From Bacteroidota bacterium (GTDB lineage: Bacteria > Bacteroidota > Ignavibacteria > Palsa-1295), in assembly GCA_021324735.1 (NCBI GenBank), contig JAJPIO010000005.1, positions 62,001 to 126,000 of the forward strand: a DNA stretch of 64,000 nt. The letters run 5' to 3'. The notes under the pieces are model-generated. The model was given only the letters and a program-made list of their open reading frames with translations. It made no database searches and was not told where the DNA came from. Both the position numbers and the translations under genes were made by a program. Below, piece by piece: positions 44,103 to 53,677 of this stretch. Every line of letters starts with the position of its first letter. Within the stretch, counting starts at the first letter, position 1.

Positions 44103-44858
44103 CTAATTCAATTTCTTGATGAGCATGTAAGCACCTACTCCGGGTGCCAGGTTCATCACCAGCGGTATGGCGCTATTATTTCTGAGTGTTACAACGTCTC
44201 CGGCGGCCAGCGTTAGCATTGCTGCGCCGTTAATTTGCCCGGTTGCTATTAAAGCGGTAATAGGTGTGCTGGCATCGACAGTGCCGTTAACAGCAATCGC
44301 AATCGCCGACCCAACACCCGCTGTAATATTTACAGAGTAGTCTATCTCGTAAACCCCGGTGGTAGGAACAGTAATAGTGGTCGTACCAGCGGTGTGAGTA
44401 ATGCCGGTGAGAGGGCCATTGTTGGAGAACGGAACGTCTGCACCGCCGACTACAGTGGCGTCGGCGAGGGTGGCAAGTTCATAAGTATGGCCATAGGAAG
44501 ATAAACCGCTCCCAGCGGTTGGTGCATGCCAGGATGAACTACCTAATCCATTACTGGTAAGGACGTCGCCATTATTACCGGCATTGGTTGGAAGGCTGTA
44601 TCCCCCTGCGACTGTAATTCCACCAGTGACACTCAGTCCGCCGGTGATCGACTGCCCTCCGGACGATTTAGAAAGAATAACACTAGCATCTGCGCCAGGG
44701 TCAGGAAACGTAAGCTGTCTGCCAGCACTAAGCGATGCAGCGACCAGCTTAATAAAATTGCCGCCGGTACCGTCCAGGTGCAAGCAGGTTTGACGAACTT
44801 GAGCAGACGTTGACTGCCCCCAAGCCAATAATAGGAAAAGAGTAATGATTTTTTTCAC
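44103..44858 (-). CDS. Secreted protein with BclA-like C-terminal domain
   Basis: 251 residues from a GTG at 44858 that gives VKKIITLFLLLAWGQ and a clean cleavage site STSAQ. The longer frame to 44984 would bury this signal peptide. After a Gly-rich stretch (SGGQSITGGLSVTGGITVAG), the last 130 residues match the C1q/TNF-like C-terminal domain of the Bacillus exosporium protein BclA: NNGPLTGITHTAGTTTITV, GVYEIDYSVNITAG, NGAAMLTLAAGDVVTLRNN. That domain trimerises. TATTTTTG at 44935-44942 (minus) may be its -7 element. Confidence 0.75.
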   Translation of the reverse strand: MKKIITLFLLLAWGQSTSAQVRQTCLHLDGTGGNFIKLVAASLSAGRQLTFPDPGADASVILSKSSGGQSITGGLSVTGGITVAGGYSLPTNAGNNGDVLTSNGLGSSSWHAPTAGSGLSSYGHTYELATLADATVVGGADVPFSNNGPLTGITHTAGTTTITVPTTGVYEIDYSVNITAGVGSAIAIAVNGTVDASTPITALIATGQINGAAMLTLAAGDVVTLRNNSAIPLVMNLAPGVGAYMLIKKLN

Positions 44859-45114
44859 GAGTGTATACGGGTATGTGCCTCGGAATGAGGCGGGTGAGAT
44901 TCCTGGGGGGAGGAATGCAGTTTTTGAACCGGGGCAAAAATAATACAAAAATCGAGAGGTTATACGAAAGCGAACGCTCCCCAAGAGCAGGCGCCTGTGC
45001 GCCGAACTACTGCGGCAATTAGTAGCGTTTGCTCTCAGTTATTGACCTTTACACAAGAATTCGCCTCCGTGAGCGGGGCGCCGAAGTAGATAGATCAACA
45101 CTCGCTCGATTCCC

Positions 45115-47304
45115 TTGAAGCAACTCCTCCAATCCCTTCGCTCCGGCGCAATTACGATCGAAGATGTTCCGGCTCCGACCGAGCCCAAACGGGCCGGTGT
45201 GCTCGTGCGCGTGCATGCAAGCCTAATTTCTGCTGGTACGGAGAAGATGAAGGTCGATCTCGCCCGAGCATCGCTTCTTGAAAAAGCACGGCAGCGGCCC
45301 GAAGATGTAAAGAAGATACTGGCGGATGTTAAGCAGCAAGGGTTTTGGGCAACCTGGCAGCGAGTCAGCCGCAAGCTCGACACACCGGGTCCGCTCGGTT
45401 ATTCGTGTGCCGGAGAAGTTATTGCTGTTAGCGAGGACGTAGACGATCTTAAGCCGGGCGATCGTGTCGCGTGCGGGGGACAAGGGGCATATCATTCGGA
45501 GATCGTTAGCGTCTATCGGAATCTCTGCGTAAAACTTCCAGAGGATGTTCCCTATACCGAAGCGTGTTTTACGACGCTCGGGGCTATCGCGATGCAGGGT
45601 TTGCGTCAAGCGAATTTATCGTTTGGCGAAACGGTCGTTGTTATCGGATTGGGACTCGTCGGCCAGCTTGCATGTGCGATCTCCAAGGCGGCCGGTTGTG
45701 TAACGATCGGCGTCGATCTGGACGATCATCACGTCGATGTTGCCCGAAAGCACACAGCGCATTATGCTTTTAATCGTAGTCAAGATGGCTTAGCCGAAAC
45801 GATCAAGAGTGTAACGCATGGCTTCGGCGCGGATGCAGTAATTATCTGTGCCGCTACGAGTTCGAACGATCCCATCACATTCTCTGCACAGATCGCTCGC
45901 GATCGGGCACGCATTATTATGGTGGGCGTGAGCGAAATGAATTTGCCGCGCGACGTTTACTTCGTTAAAGAGTTAGAATTTAAGCTTTCGCGCTCCTATG
46001 GTCCGGGCCGGTACGATCATATCTATGAAGAGCGCGGCATTGATTATCCGATCGGCTATGTGCGCTGGACCGAGCGGCGCAATATGCAGGAGTTTGTTCG
46101 CCTCTTAGCCGAAAAGAAGATCGATACGAAGGCGATCACGACACACACGTTTCCTATCGAGCAGGCAGCGGATGCCTATGCTATTATTGCCGGAGAACGC
46201 AAAGAGCGTTATTTAGGGATGGTGTTGACATACCCGGAGTCGAAAACAGGGTATCGGGTATCGGGTATTGCTAAGAACGGTGTACAGGCGGCTGCTACGG
46301 TTAAAAGCTCGAGACCGATGGTTGGCTTTATCGGCGCCGGTAACTTTGCACAAGGCTTTCTTCTTCCCACGCTGAAGGAAAACGCCAAGTTAGTTGCGGT
46401 TGCAAATCAATCCGGTGCGAGTGCGACCGATGCTGAAAAGAAGTTTGGGTTCGAACGAGTCTCGACGAGTGCTGAGGATGTTATCGCGGCATCGGATATC
46501 AACACTATTTTTATCGCAACACGCCACGGCGATCATGCTTCGCTCGCAGCGGCAGCGCTGAAGGCCGGTAAAGATGTCTTCGTTGAAAAACCCATGGCGC
46601 TCGATTACGATCAGCTTAAGATCGTTGCGCAAGCGTACGAAGAAACTCGAAAGACTCGTGATGCGAAATTTATGGTCGGATTTAACCGCCGGTTCGCTCC
46701 ACTGGTACGAAAAGCCAAAGCGTTCTTTGATGGTAACGATGATTTATCGCTCTCGCCAAAGATGATCTTCTATCGTGTTAATGCGGGACCGCTTCCTCGT
46801 TCTCACTGGACGCAAGACGAGGAAGAAGGGGGTGGCCGTATCATTGGTGAGGTGTGTCATTTTATTGATACCGCCAGCTATCTTACCGGTGATGCAATGC
46901 CGCGGACGGTCTTTGCCAAGTCCATTTCGACTGGGCGAGCAGATACAGTAGATAAAGATACTGTTTCTATCACGGTGGAATTCAACGATGGAAGTGTTGC
47001 AGAAATTTTGTATATTGCAATCGGAAGTAAGTCCTTGCCAAAGGAAGAATTGCAGGTATTTTCGAACGGTCGAACAGCGATCCTGAAAAACTTCACGGAA
47101 TTAGAACTGTGGTCTACCGATTCCAAGCCAAAGACCGAAAAAGGCTCTGGAAAAGGACATGCGGAGGAAGTAAATGCATTTGTAGGATCGTTAGCACGCC
47201 AAGGAGAAGCCCCCATTGCATTCGATTCCCTTCTTGCCACCACGTTAGTGACGTTTGCCATTCGCGAGTCGCTGGCTACGGGAGAAGTGATCCAGCTTTC
47301 TTAA
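45115..47304 (+). CDS. Two-domain oxidoreductase: zinc-type MDR fused to Gfo/Idh/MocA
   Basis: 729 residues from a TTG start. Residues 1-350 are a medium-chain dehydrogenase/reductase (VPAPTEPKRAGVLVRVHAS, GPLGYSCAGEVIAV, VVVIGLGLVGQLACAISKA). From residue 401 a Gfo/Idh/MocA domain begins (MVGFIGAGNFAQGFLLPTL) with the signature VFVEKPMALDY near 489. Both halves bind nicotinamide cofactor. The same fusion is found in many polysaccharide gene clusters. The substrate is unknown, probably a sugar nucleotide or sugar. ugd and uxs lie 6 kb upstream but are not in the same operon. Confidence 0.88.
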   Translation: MKQLLQSLRSGAITIEDVPAPTEPKRAGVLVRVHASLISAGTEKMKVDLARASLLEKARQRPEDVKKILADVKQQGFWATWQRVSRKLDTPGPLGYSCAGEVIAVSEDVDDLKPGDRVACGGQGAYHSEIVSVYRNLCVKLPEDVPYTEACFTTLGAIAMQGLRQANLSFGETVVVIGLGLVGQLACAISKAAGCVTIGVDLDDHHVDVARKHTAHYAFNRSQDGLAETIKSVTHGFGADAVIICAATSSNDPITFSAQIARDRARIIMVGVSEMNLPRDVYFVKELEFKLSRSYGPGRYDHIYEERGIDYPIGYVRWTERRNMQEFVRLLAEKKIDTKAITTHTFPIEQAADAYAIIAGERKERYLGMVLTYPESKTGYRVSGIAKNGVQAAATVKSSRPMVGFIGAGNFAQGFLLPTLKENAKLVAVANQSGASATDAEKKFGFERVSTSAEDVIAASDINTIFIATRHGDHASLAAAALKAGKDVFVEKPMALDYDQLKIVAQAYEETRKTRDAKFMVGFNRRFAPLVRKAKAFFDGNDDLSLSPKMIFYRVNAGPLPRSHWTQDEEEGGGRIIGEVCHFIDTASYLTGDAMPRTVFAKSISTGRADTVDKDTVSITVEFNDGSVAEILYIAIGSKSLPKEELQVFSNGRTAILKNFTELELWSTDSKPKTEKGSGKGHAEEVNAFVGSLARQGEAPIAFDSLLATTLVTFAIRESLATGEVIQLS

Positions 47305-47325
47305 TCATTTAGATATATTACAACT

Positions 47326-48180
47326 GTGTCTCGCCTGATTGTTCTTGTTGTAGCCGTATTGGCTTTATGTTATTCTTCGCGCAGCCTCGCGCAGGAAATA
47401 TCTCACGATAGTAGTCAGTATCGACTACCGGCAGATTCTTCTCGCATTTTCGATTCTGCCTATCGCGCTCGTAAAGCGCAGTTGGATATGTGGATCAAAG
47501 CACAACGCAGTGCAGCTCATCCACAGGAGGACTTTATTAGCCTGTATGTAGGCTATGGTGGATATTTGCAAATATTGCCGCGTGATATCAATCAATTCTT
47601 TTCGGAGCGATCGTTTCGCGCCGATCCGACAAGTGACCGGAATAATTATGGTACAATAGATCGAGCCATTATAATTGGCGGTCAGGCACAATTGTCGCGG
47701 TCATGGGGAATATATGCTGAATATGATTATTCGGTTAAATATGCCAACACGCAGATCGATATCGACACGCTTGGTCTACTCAATGCCTTTGAAGAGTTGG
47801 ACCTCATCGAACACGCGTTCGTGGTGGGAGGCATGTATATGATCTATAGTGGCGAATTTTATCGACTGCGCCTGAACGGTGGTATCGGAGGAGTGATCGC
47901 ACTCACGACAGAGACAGAATCGAAATCGAATGCTTCCCGATCGGCTTCTGCTACAGGATACCAGGTTAACTTCGATATACTCAACGATTTCCGTGTGTCG
48001 CAAAACGTCAGTTTTACCATCGACCTCTTGACACGTTCCATAACCACCGGCGAGTTAAAGACCTCGGATGGCCAAACATTGGATGCTCCCTTTGGCGCGC
48101 GAAAGACGCCCCTTTCACTTAAACCGAATGCGTCGAACGTTGTGTACGGTCTTGCAGCCGGGTTGGTATTCTATTTCTAA
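47326..48180 (+). CDS. Predicted outer-membrane beta-barrel protein
   Basis: 284 residues from a GTG start. Signal peptide MSRLIVLVVAVLALCY to SLAQ. Mature part with alternating aromatic and polar strands: ISLYVGYGGYLQILP, GIYAEYDYSVKYA, FVVGGMYMIYSG, LRLNGGIGGVIAL, and a final strand VYGLAAGLVFYF ending in Phe, as in outer-membrane barrels. No named family. Only 22 bases after the oxidoreductase stop and 8 before the Memo-like gene, so possibly one transcript. Confidence 0.75.
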   Translation: MSRLIVLVVAVLALCYSSRSLAQEISHDSSQYRLPADSSRIFDSAYRARKAQLDMWIKAQRSAAHPQEDFISLYVGYGGYLQILPRDINQFFSERSFRADPTSDRNNYGTIDRAIIIGGQAQLSRSWGIYAEYDYSVKYANTQIDIDTLGLLNAFEELDLIEHAFVVGGMYMIYSGEFYRLRLNGGIGGVIALTTETESKSNASRSASATGYQVNFDILNDFRVSQNVSFTIDLLTRSITTGELKTSDGQTLDAPFGARKTPLSLKPNASNVVYGLAAGLVFYF

Positions 48181-48188
48181 GGCTGTGC

Positions 48189-49019
48189 GTGAGTAATGCC
48201 CCGAGTGCCCGTTGGTGGAAGGAGTTCTATCGCGAGGAACGTGAATCTCTTACGAGGCATCATTTCGAGGAGCTATTTCTCCACGCGCCGGAGATCGATC
48301 TCCCTGAAAAAGGCGCCATTGTTTTTCCGCATACAAGGCTTTCAGGATCAGGTGAGCTTGTAGCAGCCGTTGCATCGGCAGTGGTTAGATCGGGACGAGA
48401 TACGGTTCTTGCTTTAGGAGTGCTGCACGGCCAGGACCGTAATAACCCAGAACTGCGAGGAATACACGGGCCGGGCATGCGTCACGATACTGAGATATGG
48501 CGAGACGAATTTTCTCTCGATAATTTTGAAGTGTTTCTTAGCCTTGCGGCTGAACTAGTCGGGAAGCCACAACCTCACCTTATTGCACGTTATCCTTTTT
48601 TGACGGGAGATGACCCTCACGGCCTCAACGGTTTTGAAGAACTCAGACAATATGTAGAGAATGGTGCTGCGCTCGTTGCTACCGCCGATATGATCCACCA
48701 CGGCGTTGGATATGGAACGCCGCGTGAAGAGTGTAAATATTCCGGTGACTCGAATACCCATTCCTGGGTAAAGGGATCGCTCGAGACGTATCTCGATCTT
48801 CTCGTTCGCCACGATTATTCGGCGTTCGAGGAAATGTCGAAAAGGCTGCGTTCCGACTTTCGCGATGCCGGCCCGGTACTTTCGGCACTCGTTGAGGAAA
48901 GTGTCCCTCCTGTTGTTATTGAGGAGCTTAAACTTGTAAACTACGCCGATGTGCTGAATGCCGATGATCCCACATGGGTCGCAGCGGCATTAGTACAGTA
49001 TGGATCGTCGCCTCAATAA
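48189..49019 (+). CDS. Memo-like protein (AmmeMemoRadiSam protein B family)
   Basis: 276 residues from a GTG start. Family features: IVFPHTRLSGSGELVAAVAS where Memo proteins read VPHAGYxYSG, then VLALGVLHGQD (LGPxH position), RHDTEIWRDEFSLD, and ALVATADMIHHGVGYG in place of SSDFSHYG. Histidines that bind metal in Memo are broadly kept, though the first motif is altered. Memo proteins are related to non-haem iron dioxygenases. The AmmeMemoRadiSam companions (radical SAM and AMMECR1) are not adjacent. The substrate is unknown. Confidence 0.72.
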   Translation: MSNAPSARWWKEFYREERESLTRHHFEELFLHAPEIDLPEKGAIVFPHTRLSGSGELVAAVASAVVRSGRDTVLALGVLHGQDRNNPELRGIHGPGMRHDTEIWRDEFSLDNFEVFLSLAAELVGKPQPHLIARYPFLTGDDPHGLNGFEELRQYVENGAALVATADMIHHGVGYGTPREECKYSGDSNTHSWVKGSLETYLDLLVRHDYSAFEEMSKRLRSDFRDAGPVLSALVEESVPPVVIEELKLVNYADVLNADDPTWVAAALVQYGSSPQ

Positions 49020-49034
49020 TGTAATTTTGTAAGG

Positions 49035-50006
49035 ATGAAATTCGTAACGTATCTCTTAGCGAAAGACGCTCGCACCTTTGAAGAGCGTCTGGGATTGCTC
49101 GTTGGCAATGATGTGATCGATGTTCATCTCGCAGATCCCAATGTGCCAGCCGATATCCTATCATTTCTTCGCCAGGGAGAACGTGCGATGGATTTAGCAC
49201 GCAAGATCGATCAGGCAGCAAAAACCGATGCCGTTCTGTTTCGTGATAAGAATGCCCGCCTGGAATTAGCGGCTGTAAAACTATTAGCGCCGGTACCACA
49301 TCCCACGTCCATGCGCGACGGTTATGCGTTTCGCCAGCATGTCGAAGCCGCCCGGCGTAATCGCGGTGTTGAAATGATACCGGAGTTCGATCAATTTCCG
49401 GTATTTTATTTTACCAACCATCAAGCCGTGATAGGGCCCGGCCCGATGGAAGTTATGCCCGAACACTTACGGAAGCTCGATTACGAACTCGAAGCTGCGA
49501 TCGTGATCGGCAAGCAGGGCCGCAATATTAAAGCTTCCGAGGCGGATGACTATATTGCAGGCTATACCATTATGAACGATTGGAGCGCTCGCTATCTTCA
49601 AATGGAAGAGATGAAGCTTTCGCTGGGTCCTGCCAAAGGCAAAGACTTTGCGACGGCGATCGGTCCCTTTCTTGCCACTCGCGATGAGCTTGCGCAGCAC
49701 CGTATTCCTTCTCCCGTCGGCGAGCGTTACGATCTTACGATGACGGCATCGATCAATGGGAAAGAATATAGCCGCGGCAACCTTAAAGATATGACGTGGA
49801 CGTTCGCTCAGATCATCGAGCGGGCGAGCTATGGCGTGACATTATATCCTGGTGATGTTATCGGCTCAGGCACCGTCGGCACGGGCTGTTTGCTCGAGCT
49901 CAATGGGTCGAAGATCACCGATAATCTCTGGTTAAATGTTGGCGATAGCGTTACCTGCGCTATTGAAGATTTGGGCGAACTTACGAATACTATTGTTGCA
50001 GCGTAG
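49035..50006 (+). CDS. Fumarylacetoacetate hydrolase family protein
   Basis: 323 residues. An N-terminal lid domain is followed by the FAH fold. Signatures: LDYELEAAIVIGKQGRNI, with the metal-binding Glu pair, AGYTIMNDWSARYLQ, and YPGDVIGSGTVGTGC near the C terminus. FAH-family enzymes cleave C-C bonds of diketones or hydrate and decarboxylate aromatic-catabolism intermediates; the exact substrate cannot be read from sequence. TAATTTTG at 49022-49029 may be a -7 element just before the ATG. Downstream genes follow closely. Confidence 0.88.
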   Translation: MKFVTYLLAKDARTFEERLGLLVGNDVIDVHLADPNVPADILSFLRQGERAMDLARKIDQAAKTDAVLFRDKNARLELAAVKLLAPVPHPTSMRDGYAFRQHVEAARRNRGVEMIPEFDQFPVFYFTNHQAVIGPGPMEVMPEHLRKLDYELEAAIVIGKQGRNIKASEADDYIAGYTIMNDWSARYLQMEEMKLSLGPAKGKDFATAIGPFLATRDELAQHRIPSPVGERYDLTMTASINGKEYSRGNLKDMTWTFAQIIERASYGVTLYPGDVIGSGTVGTGCLLELNGSKITDNLWLNVGDSVTCAIEDLGELTNTIVAA

Positions 50007-50009
50007 AGT

Positions 50010-50384
50010 ATGAAGTACGCTATTACGATCGCTGCTGTTCTTTTCTTAATCGGTTGCTCGAGGCATGAAGACGCTGCCGCGGTCGATTCTATTCTTACGA
50101 AACCAAGTGCTCCCTCTCCGGTCCAGGTCACAAAAGAAGACACGAGTGGATTAGTGATCGATTCATTCGTGGTGCGTCAGCAACCAGATGTGGAAAAGCT
50201 AAAGAGGTTTGATCCAAAGGAAGTGGTCGCTATTTACGAAGCGTTTCGACCACTCCGTAAGGAAGGTACGAGTACAGAGCAAATCGATTCATTCCTCCGC
50301 GTTAAGAAGATCACGGGCACAGAATTGCACGCCGTGCTTTCTGAAGGTGACCGGCTCGGCTGGGCAGGAGCAGCAAGACATTAA
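50010..50384 (+). CDS. Small lipoprotein of unknown function
   Basis: 124 residues beginning three bases after the FAH stop. The lipobox AVLFLIGC gives an acylated Cys near residue 16. The mature part is short, helical and charged (PDVEKLKRFDPKEVVAIY, EGTSTEQIDSFLRVKKITG). No family recognised. Its stop overlaps the start of the EamA gene (TAATG). Confidence 0.7.
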   Translation: MKYAITIAAVLFLIGCSRHEDAAAVDSILTKPSAPSPVQVTKEDTSGLVIDSFVVRQQPDVEKLKRFDPKEVVAIYEAFRPLRKEGTSTEQIDSFLRVKKITGTELHAVLSEGDRLGWAGAARH

Positions 50385-51301
50385 TGTCGCGCGCGAGCAC
50401 TCGTCGTGGCAGCCTTGCGATCCTTGTCGCCGCGTTGTTGTGGAGTACCGGTGGCCTCGGCATTAAAGAAGTAACGCTCGATGCCTGGGGTGTATCGTTC
50501 TGGCGTAGTTCGTTCGCGGCAATCACGCTGTATATTATTTACCGCGTCCAGCTCCCCAAGTCCTCAAGTCAAGATCGTTCTACCCGTTCTGAGTGGCTCT
50601 CTCCGTTCGTATTACTCAGCGGATTGACGTATGCACTATTACTCGTACTCTTCGTTCTTGCAACAAAGCTCACCACGAGTGCGAACGCGATCTTTCTTCA
50701 ATATACCGCACCTATCTATGTGCTCTTTATAGAGCCCATGATCTCGCACAGTCGCCTGAAGCGATCGGACCTGGCAACGGTCGCAATTTCAACCTGCGCG
50801 ATGGCCCTGTTCTTTATCGGGAAATTCGAGGCTCGAAATATTTGGGGCAACATTGCCGCACTCACCAGTGGTGTTGCATTTGCTTCCTATGCGGTGCTTT
50901 TAAAACACGAACGAGCCACCGGTGAACGCCGCTGGCAGATGGTCATTGTCGGACATCTTATTATCGCCGGCTCCATGGCGGTTCTCGGTGCTATGGGCAT
51001 TACAAACCTTTCTCTCTCTTCAGGAGACTTTCTCCGATTGCTGTATCTCGGCATCATACAGATCGGTATAGCGTATGCGCTCTTTACGTATGGCATTGCA
51101 CATGTTCGTGCCATCGATGCAACACTCATTGCGATGGTCGAGCCGGTATTAAATCCGGTATGGGTCTTCCTCGGGATCGGCGAGCGGCCAACAACCTATG
51201 CGATCATTGGCGGATGTATCATCCTCGGAGTTTCGATCGTTCGCACGATCCGAGGCGCGGAAGAAATGGTGGAAGTGGAAACGGCAAGAACAGGCGAGTG
51301 A
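50384..51301 (+). CDS. EamA-family (DMT) transporter
   Basis: 305 residues with ten hydrophobic segments in two repeats of five, the EamA layout. The first half begins RRGSLAILVAALLWSTGG, a hallmark of the family; the second ends AIIGGCIILGVSIVRTI. It is an inner-membrane exporter or importer of amino acids, nucleotides or similar metabolites. The substrate cannot be assigned. It starts inside the stop of the lipoprotein gene and ends four bases from the convergent gene at 51306. Confidence 0.88.
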   Translation: MSRASTRRGSLAILVAALLWSTGGLGIKEVTLDAWGVSFWRSSFAAITLYIIYRVQLPKSSSQDRSTRSEWLSPFVLLSGLTYALLLVLFVLATKLTTSANAIFLQYTAPIYVLFIEPMISHSRLKRSDLATVAISTCAMALFFIGKFEARNIWGNIAALTSGVAFASYAVLLKHERATGERRWQMVIVGHLIIAGSMAVLGAMGITNLSLSSGDFLRLLYLGIIQIGIAYALFTYGIAHVRAIDATLIAMVEPVLNPVWVFLGIGERPTTYAIIGGCIILGVSIVRTIRGAEEMVEVETARTGE

Positions 51302-51305
51302 TCCT

Positions 51306-52859
51306 TTAGCGGTGATGCTTCGCTTCGTATTGTAAGAAGATTAACTGATCGATGAGCGACCGCCGGCGAGCATCATTACCTCGGGTGTCGATGTATTGAA
51401 AATGCTCGGATTCCTGAACCGGAGTACCCGGTGCCAATGCACTATCGAGAGAGGTGCGTGCAAAGGATCTCTCGAAAAGACCGGAGAGATACGGTGTGGA
51501 GGCCGGCGGACGAATAAAAGCCGTATCTTCCAATCCATTTATTCTCACGATATTGATCGGGTAGCCATAGAACCAACCGAACTTCGCGTTCGGAAACTCT
51601 GCGCCAAGCGTAGCAGCATCGAGCCACTCGTCCGTTGTGGGGTTGATGAGCACCAGGGTAGAATCGAGCCGTTGTTTGCTTAAAAGCTGACGGGCTTCCT
51701 CCTCCATCGAATTCTGATCTAAGATCTTTCCAAGGCTGAGAAGGTCCTGTGATTCGTAATAAGAGAACGCGATCTTGTCGTTTGGCTTCGTGCGTCGGGC
51801 ATTTGCAATAGCATATTCTGGCTCTAACCGGAATGCCGGTAATAGCAGGAACGCACCAATATTGATGACGAGATAGATGGTGGCGAACCGATAGATCTTT
51901 TCAAACCGATCGAGAGCCATAATGATGAGGCATGGCACGAGGATCGTGGCATCGTGCAGCATGTCCTCGCGCGAAAATGTATTCAGTACGAAGAAGACAC
52001 CGAGGATCACAAGTGTGGCTTGAAAATCGCGGCCTAAGGTGCCATGCTTTCGCCCGAAGATGGCCGCAAGTAAGGCGTTGCTCGAGAACAAAGCGAGGAT
52101 AATTCCTTCGGCAATGAGGCTCGTCCATCGCACCGGGAATGTGTAGGGATTGATCGCATTCCAAAGATGGGCTGTACCAAAATAAAAGATCTCGATCGTT
52201 ACATACGATGCTACGCCGAGAAGGACTAACCCTAAAAGCCCAAATGTCTTTTTGGAACGAGGGGTATACGTTCTATGATGAAGATTGAGCGCCACCGTTA
52301 CCACAGAAATGAGTAGGACGAACGGCCAAAACCCTGCCGAGAGCGACAAGCCAAAAAGTACCGCGCCTATTCTATGATGCAGAGGCCTGGCGCTCGTAAA
52401 CAAGTATAGTAAGACCGCTGCGAATGCCAGCGTGATCAATTGCAGCGCAAACGTGTGTAAAAAGTATAGGACGATCACGTTGCATAGAAGCATCACGATC
52501 CCGATGATAGCTCGGGTTCGATCGAATAATCGATCGAGCGTTTTTAAAAAAAAGAAGCTCGAAAAAGCGACGAGCAGAGCGCGAAAGATAACAAGAGCGC
52601 TAAATGCGTCACCCGTCAGGAATGCCAGGAGCCGAGGGATCCAAAACCAGTGAATGTGCAATGCCGCGTAGGAATCAGCCGGGCCGCTCATCCAATGCTC
52701 GATACTTTGAACGGCAAGCGCGCTCGAGCTTACGCCAATAATAGATGGCGGAATGAGGGTAAAGAGTCCCGCTGCAATGGAAATAGTCCAAAGCCAGGTG
52801 CGAGAAAGATTTAGTTTTGAAGTGATGGTATGTTCTGCCACTATCGTTGGATGGTCCAC
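51306..52859 (-). CDS. Polytopic membrane protein, possibly GT-C glycosyltransferase-like
   Basis: 517 residues with about ten hydrophobic helices in the first 370 residues and a soluble C-terminal domain (LGKILDQNSMEEEARQLL, TLVLINPTTDEWLDA). The layout resembles GT-C or PMT-type glycosyltransferases, but I cannot point to the family Asp-Glu/Asp motif with confidence. Its start lies 19 bases inside the end of murI, so translation is probably coupled. Last gene of a four-gene minus-strand unit with murI. Function unknown; a cell-wall or glycan role would fit the context. Confidence 0.65.
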   Translation of the reverse strand: MDHPTIVAEHTITSKLNLSRTWLWTISIAAGLFTLIPPSIIGVSSSALAVQSIEHWMSGPADSYAALHIHWFWIPRLLAFLTGDAFSALVIFRALLVAFSSFFFLKTLDRLFDRTRAIIGIVMLLCNVIVLYFLHTFALQLITLAFAAVLLYLFTSARPLHHRIGAVLFGLSLSAGFWPFVLLISVVTVALNLHHRTYTPRSKKTFGLLGLVLLGVASYVTIEIFYFGTAHLWNAINPYTFPVRWTSLIAEGIILALFSSNALLAAIFGRKHGTLGRDFQATLVILGVFFVLNTFSREDMLHDATILVPCLIIMALDRFEKIYRFATIYLVINIGAFLLLPAFRLEPEYAIANARRTKPNDKIAFSYYESQDLLSLGKILDQNSMEEEARQLLSKQRLDSTLVLINPTTDEWLDAATLGAEFPNAKFGWFYGYPINIVRINGLEDTAFIRPPASTPYLSGLFERSFARTSLDSALAPGTPVQESEHFQYIDTRGNDARRRSLIDQLIFLQYEAKHHR

Positions 52860-53677
52860 GATTCTTTCCAGACGACTTGATGTGCTTCGGGCATTGCGCG
52901 TCCTAAGAACCGCTCGCCGATGGCCTGGAATTTACGCGGAATGTCACTCACAAGGACTTTATGCGACGGCTTGCTGGTCGCGTGACCATCATTGGGTGAA
53001 GCATTGAGAATTTCTACCACCTTTTTTGCGGCCTCTGCTCCTGAGTTCACCAACGTTACCGACGAGCCCATTGTCCGTTGTATGACGTTCGAAAGCACTG
53101 GATAGTGTGTGCAGCCAAGAATTAGGACGTCAATATTTTTATCCCGTAGTTCTTTCAGGTATTCCTCGGCGATGAGCTCGGTCGCTTTATGGTCGGTCCA
53201 CCCCTCTTCGGCGAGCGGGACAAACAGCGGGCAAGCCTTTGAAAAAGTGACACATTGCTTTCCAATTCGTTTCGCTTCTTCTTCAATTGCCGTCTCGTAC
53301 GCACGGCTTGCGATCGTGGCTTCGGTACCGATAATACCAATACACCCGCTGGTTGTCGCACGTACCGCTTTCGCAGCACATGGGCCGATCATACCGACCA
53401 CAGGAATACCGCGAGCCATTCGCTCCACTTCGCCGAGTGCGGTGGCGCTCACCGTGTTACACGCTACGACGATCATTTTTACATCATGCGCGAGAAGCAG
53501 TTCTGTATCCTCGCGGGCATAGCGCTGAACCGTTTCGACAGACTTCGTACCATACGGCACGCGTGCTGTGTCCCCGAAGTAGACGATGGATTCCTTTGGT
53601 ACGACGGCAAACAGCTCTTTTACGACCGTCATACCGCCGATACCGGAATCGAAAACACCGATGGGCTGATCGCTCAT
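52841..53677 (-). CDS. murI: Glutamate racemase
   Basis: 278 residues. Signatures: IGVFDSGIGGMTVVKEL with the DSG motif, YFGDTARVPYG, VVACNTVSATA with the first catalytic Cys, and LILGCTHYPVL with the second. It converts L- to D-glutamate for peptidoglycan. It overlaps the DUF2059 gene upstream by 4 bases (ATGA) and the next membrane protein by 19, so the genes form a coupled operon. Confidence 0.96.
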   Translation of the reverse strand: MSDQPIGVFDSGIGGMTVVKELFAVVPKESIVYFGDTARVPYGTKSVETVQRYAREDTELLLAHDVKMIVVACNTVSATALGEVERMARGIPVVGMIGPCAAKAVRATTSGCIGIIGTEATIASRAYETAIEEEAKRIGKQCVTFSKACPLFVPLAEEGWTDHKATELIAEEYLKELRDKNIDVLILGCTHYPVLSNVIQRTMGSSVTLVNSGAEAAKKVVEILNASPNDGHATSKPSHKVLVSDIPRKFQAIGERFLGRAMPEAHQVVWKESWTIQR

